Source: Poecilobothrus nobilitatus
Lineage: Eukaryota; Arthropoda; Insecta; Diptera; Dolichopodidae
Reading direction: 5' to 3'
NCBI GenBank assembly: GCA_947095535.1
Contig: OX352774.1
Coordinates: 170,064,200 to 170,128,199 of the forward strand
DNA length: 64,000 bases
Part shown: one piece after another, positions 35,986 through 48,704 of the stretch
How positions within the stretch are numbered: the first letter of the stretch is position 1
How the letters are laid out: each line of letters opens with the position of its first letter
Program-made: the position numbers and the translations under genes
Notes under the pieces: model-generated
The model's database searches: none
What the model saw: the letters and a program-made list of their open reading frames with translations, nothing else
What the model was told of the DNA's origin: nothing

Positions 35986-38032
35986 ACTTTCGCGTTCGAA
36001 TAAGAACAACAGGGGAAATAAAAATTATCGGCAAATAATTTAATTTAATTCTGATCGTGTTTTCTTTCTTTTTAAGTCTAATATCTGGTTTCAAAGAGAG
36101 AATGTAAATTACATCGTTCTATTAAATTGTTGTATCCAAAAAAGAATTAAAGAAGTTTTTAGTCAGAACACAAAAACAAAAAAAAAATAATCAAATTTTC
36201 ATCTTCTTTGCTTATATATATTTATACTGTCGCCGTAATATTTCTATGCTTCTGTGAACAGCAGAGCTTCTGAAAATAAAGAAAACACTACAAAAGAAAA
36301 TAAAATATTCAGCACTTTTTTTCCGCTATCGTTAAAAAAGAAATGGATAGTTGATTGGTATGAGGGATGGAAAAAGAAGATAAAAATAGATTTAAAAACT
36401 TTAGTTTAAACTCATAGGTTAAATACGAGACCGTGCAATCGATTTAATCTTGGTATGCTGTCATTAAATAAATTTTAACGATTTGATTATGATTGAGTAC
36501 TACAGTTTTATATTATATAAAACTTGGATTTGATTGGATTTTATATTTTTGTAGATTTTATATAATGTTAGAAGGAACTACTGTAATGCGGTAGGTATAA
36601 TAGTTAAAAAAAAAAAAAAAATTGTTTTTTAAAACCAATGATAGAATGCAAAAATATCTTTTATAAATAAATAGTTTGTGGTACAAGTTATTTGGTATAA
36701 TTCTATAGAGAAGTATAATTGAAGATCAAAATTGTTGTTAAATACGGTATATATAGACGATTAACATTGTTTGATAATTATACATGATTTATATATTTTG
36801 AATTTAAATATTTTACTGTTTTTGTTTTTGTTCTTGCAATTGATGATAGAGGTCGGTTTTAAAGATAAAAATGTGAAAATTTGTTAAATTCAAAAGACAT
36901 TTTTATATTTCTATCTTTTTAGCATATTTTATAAAAAAACATTTTTATTTTTAATTTGCTTATTAGATTTAGTCTGATCGTTCATGTATCGCGTCTATTT
37001 ACAAAATGTTTACATAACGTCACAGGAAAACCCTATTTTTAAATGGTAAATGGTTATAACATAAATTCTATTAAATATTTACATGCCTTAAGTTTTGTAA
37101 AGCAAGGAAAAAATAATATAATTTTTTGCTATTTGATATTTCACATGAACGAAAATAACAAAATCTTTGAGAATAAGTATAAGTTATCTATAGCATCTAC
37201 CGTTAATTAACTCTTATAATAGGGGGTCTGGTTTTAAAAAATGAACTCTTACATTACATTAATTGCCCATTAACTCTTCAAAATAGGTCAATAATTAAAA
37301 GAAATCTATACTTTTAGACTCCTGTAACCTATACACCTGTAACCAATTTGGATGTATTTAGTATACAAATCTATTCTTCTTAAAATATTATATGAATATT
37401 AGAATAGAAATATTAACCCTTTGATTGGAATTTGTGTTTTTACTTTATTAATTTATTTAATCCTAACTTATGTCTAAATTTAGTTTACATAAAATAAAAT
37501 AAATTATAAGTTTCGTGTTTGCATAATTATAAGTCAAATAACGAATTGTTGTAGCTTGGTGAACAGACCATGATGAAGAGTTAAAAGCGATACTCTTAAT
37601 AAAATTTTAAAACTTTTCGAGTAAAAATTTACGTACTTATACTACACATATAAAAACTTTAAATTTGTAGATTAATTATGAATAAATTATAAAATTAATA
37701 AGTTGAACTTTCTTCTGTTCTTATCTAAATTAAAAATAACATAATATGTGTTTCGCTAGAAAATTAGCACTCAAGAACAATAATTAGCCAAAACATTGAA
37801 TAAAATTAAAAGAAAATTATTTTTTTTTTATAGCTATTACAATTATTAATTTTTTCAATATTATTTGTAATAAATTTCCTATATGAATATTAAAATAAAA
37901 TATAAAAAAATGTGAATTTTAGCAGAGTAATAAAAAAAATTAATTTACAAAAATGTTTTGAAAAAAGTGTAAAATAATTTATCACATATAAAATTAAAAA
38001 AAAAAAAATTAATATAAAAAAATATAATAAAA
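35986..38032. other. Probable 5' intron or leader of the N-rich gene
   Basis: The sequence is A+T-rich and noncoding. A T-rich tract ending in TAG at 37831-37833 is the nearest good splice acceptor before the ATG at 38033 and would give a leader exon of about 200 bases. No convincing donor was picked between 35760 and 37820. Confidence 0.3.
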
Positions 38033-38744
38033 ATGAGAGAAAAATTTCTATTTAAACATCATAAAATAAAATTTCTATTCGGTTTAGATATTTATTCAAT
38101 ATTATTATTTCATTTATATTTAACTTTGCAACATTATAATCCAATTGATTGTTCAACATCTGTTCTTTTAAATAATAAAAGTTCAAATAATTTATTAACA
38201 AAATCTTCATTAATTAATTATATTACATTATCAAATACAACAATAACAACAACAACAGCAACAAATCTATATACAACATCTAAACCTATTCGTACTACTA
38301 TTATTACATCTGTTAGAAATGTTCCTAATTCAACTACTCTAATTAGATCAGATATCAATAAAAATGATAATAATAAAAAGAAATTACGTCGAAAATATCA
38401 ATCTGGTAAAAAACATTCAATTTATAATCATCAAAATAGTCGCATTTTAAATACAAATCCAAAAAATAAATTATTTCAATTGAGACCAACAATTTATTCA
38501 AAAATATCAAATCGTATAACAACACCATTTAATACAACTTTAGTACCACCAATAAAACGTTTAAATGAACAAAAATCTCATACAAATAATTTAATATCAT
38601 CTTCTTCTACATCAAGTAAAATTCATCATCAAAATCAACAACAACTTCAAAAACATTATCGAGATCAATCTTCTGAATCATCGTCTGTCATCAAAAATCA
38701 TCAATTAATATCAAAAATAAAATTTAATTCACCAAAGATTAGTT

Positions 38745-38778
<34 letters not shown>

Positions 38779-39482
38779 GAATAATAATAACAATAATAAT
38801 AATAATAAAAATAATAAAAATAATAACAATAATAATACTTCATATCAAAATAATAGAAATTCTACAAATAAATCTATACAATCAATATATCAATCACAAT
38901 ATCAACAATCTGTTACATCTTCTAAAAATATTTTACAACATCAATATCAAAAACAACATCAAAATTATCATCAACAACAACAAAATCAACATCAACATCA
39001 ATATTATACAAATCATCTAACATCAACTGAACCCATTAATAATAATTATAATAATTTGCAAATAAAAACGCCATCTTTAATATCATCAAATCAAATCAAT
39101 TCAATTGATCATACTTCTTCAATTTCTGTTGTAACTGCAAAAATTTCTGTTTCAACATCATCACCATCAATAATAAATACAAATAATAATAATAATAATA
39201 GTAATAATAGTAGTAATAGTATTAATTTATTATATGATTTTCGTTCAACAAATACCAATAGAAATAATGATCATATAATAATTAGGGATAATAATCAAAA
39301 TATTGTTGTATATAGAAAATTTCCAAAAGTTATACCTTGCCCACCAATACAAGTATTAAGACCACCATTATCAACATCATCATCATCATCGGGAGTAGAA
39401 ACAGCAACAACAACATCAATATCAATATATAATAAACATCATAATAATATTGGTATTATTACAATTAGACCTATATATAAGG
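38033..39482 (+). CDS. First coding exon of an Asn/Gln/Ser-rich, probably membrane or secreted protein
   Basis: The frame runs 483 codons plus one base to a strong donor (AAGG then GTAAGTTT, GT at 39483). Read through, it would stop at 39496, but the donor and the lack of a normal C-terminus suggest the exon ends in phase 1. The ATG follows AAAA, a good fly start context, with an in-frame TAA at 38015. Residues 12-32 (IKFLFGLDIYSILLFHLYLT) form a hydrophobic segment after a basic start, so a signal peptide or type II anchor. The rest is low complexity: Thr/Ser tracts (60-100), basic stretches (117-140), a polyasparagine run broken by lysines (about 237-267), Gln/His tracts (about 300-327), more Asn (about 383-394), and a more ordered end (VVYRKFPKVIPCPPIQVLRP). 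A frame this long in DNA this rich in stop triplets is very unlikely by chance. I do not recognise the family. Confidence 0.8.
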
Positions 39483-39496
39483 GTAAGTTTATCTGA

Positions 39497-39954
39497 ATTT
39501 CTCTGTTATATGTACTCGTATATTAGTACATAAAAAAAAAAAAAGAAAAAAAATCTAAATACATATATAAATAGTTAGATAAAATCCTGGATAATGATAA
39601 TACATATTATGTTACCTAAAGGAATAAAAGAGCATAATAAGGAATTGAAAATATATGCATGTTCTTATAAGATAATAATTGTACACACATACATAAGTAT
39701 ATATATGTATTTAAATAATCAAATTGCAAAAATTTGCTTCAAGATATTTTTATAGTAAATTTTTTAATTTTATTTAATTTAGTTTTAGAAAATTAAAGAT
39801 CATAAAAATAAAAAGAAATTTTCTGGACTGTTAGAAAAATGCATTATACCTAATTATTATAATTCTATATATATATATATACGACTTTCAAAATAAATCA
39901 ATCAATATATGTATTAATTTATCAAGGAGTTGTTCTGGTATTTGTGAATAAGTT
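39497..39954. other. Start of the downstream intron
   Basis: A+T-rich sequence after the 39483 donor with a TATATATATATA run near 39868. Nothing else was seen. Confidence 0.5.
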
Positions 39955-40210
39955 TTTTTTTTTCTCCTTTTCTGCTCTAAATTTGGGAGCATATAGAGCT
40001 TCCACAAAGTCACGCCATCTAATTCACATTTGCACATTTTTTCCCTTCTATTTATTTTCCAATTGTTCTTCTTCAGGTGTTTATACGTCTGCCCACTTTT
40101 CTTCTTCACTCGTGTTCCAGTCTAATACTTGTTTAGCCATGGATTATCTTCTCAGTAATTGTCCTATCCATCTGTATTTCATTTTTCTTATCAGTATGCG
40201 AAATATGTGT
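39955..40210 (-). pseudogene. Decayed C-terminus of a non-LTR retrotransposon reverse transcriptase
   Basis: Translated on the minus strand with frame changes, the order is KMKYRWIGQLLRR, stop, SMAKQVLDWNTSEEEKWADV, stop, TPEEEQ, then after a decayed linker RWRDFVEALYAP and KFRAEK. This is the conserved tail of a class of insect non-LTR elements: RWIGH.LRR, AKQALDWNP, a GRP/TW stretch, then DR.RWR..VEALYAP. Several stop codons and at least one frameshift make it dead. Plus-strand and minus-strand frames of 124 and 73 codons over the same DNA are by-products. Confidence 0.75.
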
Positions 40211-42839
40211 ATCAGTACAACCTCTTCAATAAAACCTTTCTTTTTAAGTTTAATTTTAATTTTAAAATTCTGTTTTGGAATTTTAATTACAGGAAATCAT
40301 AAAAAAACAAATAATTGAAACTGGTTTTTTTTGTTACACAATTATGTTTAAATTTTTTTTTTTTGTTTCAATCAGAAAACAAATCACTTTAATCCCTTAA
40401 ATTAATAATGATTATTTTTTTATTCTTTTTATCTTTAATCTGTATTATTAAAGTATTAAAATTTATAAAAGAGTAAAGACCTTGTATTTGTAATCGATTT
40501 CTATATGTACCTATACAATTTTATTTTTAATATCCAATTTTCTTAATAGTTTTTTTTTTTTTGTTTTTAAACCCATTAATATTTAATCATAATCACACAG
40601 TTCTTATTAAATTTTGATATCCTTGAAACAAAATCTAATGATTTTATATATGGAGTAGATTTTCTATAGATGTAGATTTTATTGTATTTTTCAAAAGTAT
40701 TGTGTTACATTGAACCGAAACTTTACAATTTTGTATATCGTATTTAAGGAAAAAAAAAACTTACACTTATCATATAATATGATTGTGTTCGGAAGAGACT
40801 TTTTATATTATCTTCTTATCTTAAATTAAGTATAGTGAAAAAAAAAATTATTTTAGTAGATTTAAATAAATCCACAGTTATAGTGACCCCAACTTAAATT
40901 AAAAAATTTTGATTGTAAAAAAAAGGACAAATTGCTATTGCCCAATACTAAAGGCATTTTATTCTTACTTGGTTAAATATTAATAATATTTTACAGACTG
41001 TTTGTACTTTGTATCTATATGGATTTTAAAATAGTTTGCTTTACATTGACGTTCAAAATAAAGTTAACAAATAAATAAGCTTTCTCGATATTCTTTCTTT
41101 AGTTTTTGTTTACTATTTGTAAGATTAATGCTGCGCCTGATAAATCATAAATTTGCGGTTATTAAAGATTTCAAAATACTGCCAACACTATTTAAAAAAA
41201 AACAAAAAATAAAGTACTTACTTAATGTAAAATTTAAAAATTTCTTGAGGGCCTGTTTTTGACCTGTTTTTATTTTTCATCTTTTAAGTGTTTTTTTTTT
41301 TTTTCTTTTTGTCTATTTTTATTTTATGTTTTCTTTTATTTCTTATAAAAAAATATTTTAAATATATATAAATGTACTTACACTGAACCACACTTATCTT
41401 ATGGTATACCACCTAACATTTTAAAATAATTATCAATGCTTTTGAGAGTTTAATCGTTTAGTTTTTAGTTTTTTTTTAAAAAGTAGGTTTGAAATGTGCC
41501 CTACAAAAAAAAAAAAAGGTAGTAAAATTAAAATTATGCAATATCGACGTCGTTAAAACCCAAAACTGTTTTTTTCTTTTTTTGTTGTTTATTTTTTGTT
41601 TAAATATTTTGCTATAATTTTTTTTTATCGCTCCGAGGTATGTTTATATATATATATATATATACATATTACATATTATATATATATACTTATGTTATAA
41701 TAATTTTTCAAAAACTTTTGAAGAGACTATGGGTACATAAATATCATATATGTATGTAATACCCAATTACTTTTCATAATTCCATTACTTAATGATGTGG
41801 GATCATTTTTTATAACATCAAATCTTTTTATTCTAAAGAAGAACAGATTCCAAATATGTTCTTATACTTATATAAAAATATTAAAATAAGGTAATGTGCA
41901 TACTTTCTCCTAAAAAAAAAAAATAAACAAAATTTAAACATGGTTATGATCTTTGATATGACCTAACAATGCAATTTGTTTTCTTTTAAATATAATATGC
42001 GGTCGGTCGGTTTTTAATCCCTTTTAAGGATTTTACATATTTATTTCCTCAAAAAAAAAAAACAAAAAAATTAAAAATAAAAAGAAGAGGAAAAAAATTA
42101 GGTATGGAATGGAACAGTACCTACCCATAAACCTACATAATTTTCAATAATGGTCTCTTATAATTTTCATAATTTCTTTTTTTAGGGTTTTCATGTTATA
42201 CTTAAAATCTATTTTAGAGTTTTTAATGATCGTTATTAGTTATGACCTCACGTTCAAAAGATGTTAGTTATATTATGTAACATTTTTCTTTTTATTTTTT
42301 TCCTTTTTAAATTAAAAGTTTTAAGAAATTATTTATAATGTATGTATAACTATAAGTATATTATATAGAAAACTGATCTGATTATTAAAATAATGGTTAG
42401 TGGTAAAAATGAAAATGTGTAATATTAAACTTTATGAACCCTTTGTATACATGTATTAACTGCTCTGAGTTAATCTATATCAATAGATTCCTAAAATCGA
42501 ACTATTAAATCAAATATATATATATATATATATGTTAACTATACTTTAAAAAAAAAAACTCTAGTTCAGATTTACAGATTTTAGATGTTTAGGCAACCAA
42601 AACGGTTCCAAAAATAAAATAATTTGTGATTTATAGACATCTTGTACTGAATTTATAGCCACTAACTATAGAAATAGTACAAAAAAATGAATTTAGATAA
42701 TTAAATTAATAAAAAGTACTTAATTTTAGCATTATTTAATCAATCTTTAGATCTTTAGAAATTATTTAATCATTAAATCAACATTTTTGTTAAATTTTAT
42801 ATGTCTTTGCTGCAAAAAAAATTGAAAATAAACATTTTC
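40211..42839. other. Noncoding A+T-rich DNA
   Basis: The stretch contains TA microsatellites (41645-41664, 42512-42533), long T runs (40549-40562, 41290-41303), and CGGTCGGTCGGTTT at 42001-42014. ACTTACACTGAACC at 41381 could be a minus-strand donor with a 31-base open micro-exon to its right, but this is too short to call. Confidence 0.5.
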
Positions 42840-43640
42840 CGGAACCATTTCAATGATAGCTATAACTGGCGCCTAATGTTTATACCAGATTTAAACTTTG
42901 TTCCCATTGTTCGTTAGTCCGTTTACAAAACTTCTACATAATATAAGATGAAACAACAAAATTTTAACCATGAATAGGTGTTATTAAAAAATTATTTCTG
43001 TAGATTATACAGATAGTTTACGATGCTAAAGCCCCTCAAATTTGTAATAAGCCCTGTTTTCAAATTTTTATATATTTCAAGTTCAGCCGAATATTATTTT
43101 AATCTAAAAGGGTCAAACAAGAAATTTTTTAAGCTTAATATTTAAAAATACCGTTATGTGAAACTAAAATTTTGTAAATCCATCGGTATACTAGATTACG
43201 CTATATTAGCTAGAGCCTTTTAAAAGAACGAAAATCTTTCAGAATTAGTATAAACTTTTTTAGAAAAAAATGTTCCTGTTAAAAAGCTTTAATATTTTCA
43301 GATTTTTAAGAGCCTTAAGATTTTCTTCTGTTTAAGAGCCATTGAAAATTTTCTATTTTTAAACACCTGTAACACCTGTGCAAATTTTTTGAAAGTGAAA
43401 AACAAAACTTAAAGTTTCTATATTTTATTTTTACATGTTAACACACATTTTCTTAATTACTTATAGTTAATAAAAATTTTAGAAAGTGTTTCTTGAATTT
43501 TCACAATTTTTTTTCTTAAATACAAAATTAATCCATAGGATGATAATAAAATAATCGAATAACTAAACTATTTTTATTGTCTTTTGAAAATGTGCGCCTT
43601 TCAAAAACCTTTGGTTTAACATATTGCCTCATTTAAATAT
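42840..43640 (+). repeat. Dispersed repeat family H, copy C
   Basis: One of the longest copies. Order from left: GTTCGTTAGTCCGTTTACAA, AACTTCTACAT (compare the left end of copy E read in reverse); AAAGCCCCTCAAATTT; ACCGTTATGTGAAACTAAAA, TTTTGTAAAT; AGAGCCTTTTAAAAGAACGA; TTTAAACACCTGTAACACCT, GTGCAAATTTTTTGAAAG; and the H block TTGTCTTTTGAAAATGTGCG, CCTTTCAAAAACCTTTGG (43578-43615). No protein frame survives. H may be a nonautonomous element or the noncoding end of a larger one. Confidence 0.75.
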
Positions 43641-46329
43641 TGTTACTGTAATTATCATCCATATGTTGGTTAAAATAAAAAGCAATCCGTCAGCGTTTTA
43701 CTTTAAAATATAACAAAAACAAAACTTGCATATTTCAATCCGTTTTATAATTTTTATTCTTTAAATCTTTAGAACTTTTTTTTTTGTTTTGTTTGCTTTC
43801 AATTTTTTTTTTTAAGTAATACAACTTTGATTGTGCTTTTTTATAAAGTTGTTACAGAAACAAATTATTTACTTTTTTTATTTTCTTTTTATATTTTTTA
43901 GAAATAAAAATTGTATACGTATACAAAATGATAAGATTCTCCGCTACTGTTCTTTTTTAGGTAAAAAGAAAAAAAAAATTTGCATCTTAAAATGCATTCC
44001 TGTATCAAATCTAAATAATTGCAATCCATCATTTTGTTTCGTTTTTGTTGTTATTTGTTTAGTACTATTGAAAAGGGAAGACATCTGTAACAAATAATTA
44101 AGTGAATCTGATTAATGAAAAATTACTATTATGTAAACCTATATGTATAAAAGCAACTGACAGTGAACAAAACTGAAATTATAGCAACAGCAGCAAAAAT
44201 TCTTTCTTTGTTATTTCAATTATTTTTTTTTTCTTTCCATTTCGAACGGACATACTCCATAATATATTGCAGCTATACCAGCTTTTTTTCTTCATTTTTC
44301 TTTATTTTTATAAAATTAAAAATGAAAACAAAATTTTTTTTTTATAATTGAAACACGTAAATAGCCTTCAGATATTTACAACTAACACGCTCGCTTCAAA
44401 GTAAAGTAAAAACAAAATTATTATGGTTGTTATTATTTTTCTATTTTCACTTGCTGCTTAAATATGCTTTCGGCACTAATGTCAAATTGAAGAGTGATTT
44501 TATATTGACATGATCGGTACTTTTGAACTCTATCTTTTATATATAAAATAAAATATCTAGAATTAACAGCTATTAAAATTGCATTTCATCTCCATAAATA
44601 AGAGTTAGTAATTACAGAATTGACAAAATTGATAAGAAAATCACAAACAAAAAAAAAACAAAAAAAATTAAATATTTTTAAAATGTCATTTCAAATATTA
44701 ATCTAGTTCCAATCAAATATATATCTAATTAATATTTCATATAGAAAATTCAACTTAAAAAAATTTTACAAATATCCCTAAGATATTTTACAAAATAATT
44801 GAATACTAGATACTATAACAAGAATATAATTTGTATTAAAAATTTAATCAATACTCGTATACAAATTCAAACAGATAATAAAACGATGTTTTTAAACATA
44901 GATAAAAAAAATGTTTTGTATTCGTATTCCTCATCTACTTCGAAGTGAACCATTATTAAAATTTTCATTTCTTTAATAATTAAAATACCATTATTTTTCT
45001 TCTTTTGATTGACATATTTATAAAATATAACCCTTTATGATTTATATAAGTTTATATCAAAAAATTTATTTATTTTCATTTATTGGTCATCAAAAGTCAA
45101 CCAATTATTTTTAACCCACATTATTTAAAATTTGAGAAGACTAAAAAATGTCATTTTAAATCAAAAATCAAATAAAAACTTTTAAACCATTCAAAATCAT
45201 TCAAAAAATTTTAAAATATTACACGGTAAAAATTTTAAGGCGGGGGTATATGATACTACATTATAATGTAGTTAATAAAAAATCAAAATTTATCAATGGT
45301 TAATATAAACTTGTATTAATTTATCAAAAAAAAAAAACAAGAAAAAATTAAAAATATCAGCTTCTAAGCATAAAACTTAAATCACGTCCACGCAAAAAAA
45401 AAAAAAAAAAAACAAAACCCTACACACGCACAATACACTAGATTGAAATAAATGCGCATTTCACTACTCGTACATAATAACTTTGCATTATTTCTTTTTA
45501 AATAAACTAAAATAGAAGGCACCAAAACCCACCAACTACATAACAGTTATGCAGTTTAATTTATGCAATATGTAAAAAAGAATAAATGGCTAAAAAACAG
45601 TAGAAGTTAAATGATTTTCTGGTCAAAAAATAAATTCATCATCAACTATTAAAATAAAGTAAAAAAAAAAAATGTTTATTAAAATAAAAGTTTTTGCATT
45701 ATATTATAAAAGCACAATCAAATGAACCGTTGCGAGAAGAGAAGGTATTATAAATATTTTTGTCCCATTCTTAAATAATTTATGAATGGAATATATTTAA
45801 AATCACTGATCGGTTAATTCGATTTTATGCGTTTTTAAATGGTTTATGAGCACCACACTGCAAACACACACAGACACACTTAATACTTAAAATCACTTGA
45901 ATCATTCGATTCACAATAATATTTATGAATGAAATTCAACTAACTTCACCCATTCATATATTATATACTATAGTCATAACTTAGAGTTATTATTCAGTCG
46001 ATCTTGTTATTTCTTTTATTATTAGGTATCAAAAAATATTTAATGACGGGAAAATACATTCAACATAAAAAAAAATGTTTATAAATTAATAAAAATAAAA
46101 TAAATAAGGTAGTAAGTAAAATCAAAAATTTTTAAGAGCAGAAATTTTCGAAAAGAGAATTATGATTACTTTTAGTTCAAAATTTATAAATTTTTCTAGA
46201 ATTTTTTATACATATTATAACAAAATATTATGATCTAGAGACATTTTTTTCTCTTAAAAAAGCCCTACTTAAGCTTAATTAAGAAAAGCATTCATTTTTT
46301 TTGTCTTATTTTAAACAAATTTATCTATA
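43641..46329. other. Noncoding A+T-rich DNA with one perfect palindrome
   Basis: No gene was found. An 18 bp palindrome stands at 45255-45272. Frames of 62-88 codons at 43831-44351 are hydrophobic low-complexity translations of T-rich DNA. Poly-A runs are frequent, for example 45395-45411. Confidence 0.5.
45255..45272. repeat. Perfect 18 bp palindrome ACTACATTATAATGTAGT
   Basis: The sequence equals its own reverse complement and is preceded by a G-rich hexamer (GGCGGGGG-like text at 45239-45246), which is rare here. A palindrome of this length with GTAG/CTAC arms stands out even in TA-rich DNA, but no function can be inferred. Confidence 0.7.
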
Positions 46330-46790
46330 GGTTACAGGATGTTCAAAAATACCGCATTTTTCACCTCTAATAATTCTCAGTTGAAGTACTTAAAATTATA
46401 AATTATGCAGATTTTCAAAAATCTTCCTAATTTGAAAAATTTCAAGACTCTGGCTAGAAGCATTCCAGAGTTACTGAAGTATTTTGTAAGTATTGTATCA
46501 ATTTATAAAGTTTAAGAAACTTGCTTTACCATTTTTCGATTAAAAAAATATTCAACAGAACTTTAGATATAAATATTTGAAAATAGAATATTCCAATTCT
46601 TTATTACAATTTTGAGCGCCTATAGTTCTGCAACGGGTGGAACTACAAAAAAAAATTTTTCCAGGGAATAGATTTTAATTCCTTTAATTTTTCCACCTTA
46701 AATGGTGTACAAGTTTTGTAAAGAGATGGTGAGACTAACAGAGTGAAACTACACAATAAGCTAATTTTTCACATTATTTTAGCACAAATG
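46330..46790 (-). repeat. Dispersed repeat family H, copy D (partial, minus)
   Basis: The right part matches copy E in the same orientation: GAGCGCCTATAGTTCTGCAA, GGGTGGAACTACAAAAA, then AAATGGTGTACAAGTTTTGT, AAAGAGATGG and ACAGAGTGAAACTAC (compare 49785-49830). The left part contains TTCAAGACTCTGGCTAGAAG, CATTCCAGAGTTACTG, matching the CTTGAAGACTCTATCTGAAA, GGGTTACGGAG of copy E. The characteristic H block is not present. Confidence 0.6.
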
Positions 46791-48704
46791 TACTAAAAAC
46801 AAAAGTAAACATAAAAACTTAATTTTTTTAAATTATTTATTTTTTTTTTTTAATTTTCGAATTTTTATAATCATAATATTTTCGGCTTTATGCTTTTAAG
46901 TTTTCCATAAATATGAAAATACGATTAAATAAAAGCGACATTTACTATATAAAACGTTAGCGCATGTATAAGTTTAAATTATTATTTTTATTTAAGTTAC
47001 TTTAGACGTATAGTTTTAAGTAACACAGTGATTAAGGTGTTTCAACATAATATTATTTTTATATCAATTTTTATTTTATTAGTTTGTAATATGGGTTTGA
47101 TTCACAATGAAATGAAATTAGATTCCTTAAATTCTGAGTTGATATAAATCCAATTCTTAAAATTCTAATTTCCTTATAAATAATCCGTCATACAACAGAT
47201 TACTTAAGGTTAAAAGCTTTTTTTTAAAGTTGATTACACCAATTAATTATATTATACTGATAATATACCTAACCTATATATATCTGAATATTTAGATGGC
47301 ATGTCAAATTAATAAGAGTAAACTGAAAACAAAAAACTCTGTACATTATCAGACATAAAACGAAATTGTTTACTTAACAACCGATCATTGTTCTTCATCG
47401 TATCCGAAAAAAAATCGGGTTAAATATGCTTGAAGCATTAATATTTATGCTTTTCCCCTTGTTACGAATATAAAAAAAAGTCGAATCGTTTTACACGCCT
47501 TTTTAGTGTTTGTTGATTTTTCCACTTTTTAATGTAAAAAATATAAAAATTTTTTTTTTTTTTGTTTTTTAATAAATGTTAAAAAAAAAGTATTAGTTAA
47601 TTTTTTTATGATTTAAATTGGAGAGTAAATAACAAAAAAAAAAAAAAAAAACAAAAACAAAATACGCGGCGAATTTAATTAGGCCAACAAGGAAAACTTA
47701 TTTTTTATATATATACATATTTTTATTTTTTTAAAATCATTTTTAATTTTCTATTTTTTAACTTCTGTCTCAAGTGATTTTTGTTTTAATCGTCTTTTTA
47801 TTTTCTTTTTGTAGAAAAAAAAATTCAAAAAATCAGATGCGGAAATTTATATATGTATGTGTATGTATATATATACTTAACGTATAGAATTTTATTTTGT
47901 GTAATGTTTACTTTTATTTAAAAATTTTTATGAGCTCAATTAAGCATAACTAATAGGTACTCGCATGTATGTTTAAAAAAAAAAATAAAATAAAATATTT
48001 ATGTTTTTATATGATTTAAATCACTTTGATTTTCTTTTAATTTGATTTTTTTTTTCAATTTTTTTTCTATTTATTTCAATGTTTATTTAAAACAGGAAAA
48101 AATTTGAATTGAATGCGAATTGAAATTTCTTAGATATTCACACTTGACCAAATTTTCTATGGTAATGCAATTTTTCCTTTTCTCTATATTTTGTTTTGTT
48201 TCTATTTATTTATTTTATTTTTTGTTATTTTATAATTAGAAGTATAAAAACGTTTTTTAACCTTGTTTTTTTTCGTTGTCAAAACTTTGTTCTGTTTGAT
48301 TCACCAATAGCAGACTATTATCATTGGGGATTAGTAGAGGGTAATGTTCAACAATGCAATTCTCTTCAAACGTAAACCCTTCATACTAAATTTCGTCAAA
48401 TCTTTTTGAAAAGCAAAACAGTTTTATTCTTAGAAATTTTGTAAAGTGCATGCAAATTATGTTTAGAATTTATGAGCACGTTCTCTGTAATTTATAATTT
48501 GAAATACACTTATAAATACAAATATAATGTACAATTTTCTTTTTTTTTTTTTTGCTATTGATTTGATTTTTTAATGTTCATTTTTAAATCTAGTAATAAT
48601 TCAAATAATACAACATAATCCATGAAATAAACATAAAATAACTTTTTAAAAATAACCATGGTTAGGATATGGTCATGAGCATAAATTGCGATTAAGAAAA
48701 AAAA
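46791..48704. other. Noncoding A+T-rich DNA
   Basis: Only homopolymers and TATG/TATA microsatellite text (47700-47720, 47850-47880) were seen. The 78-codon minus-strand frame ending near 48555 runs into family H and is not a gene. Confidence 0.5.

Noticed and set aside
39944..40318. 124-codon plus-strand frame
   Set aside because: The minus strand of the same DNA carries a recognisable decayed retrotransposon tail, so this frame is a by-product.
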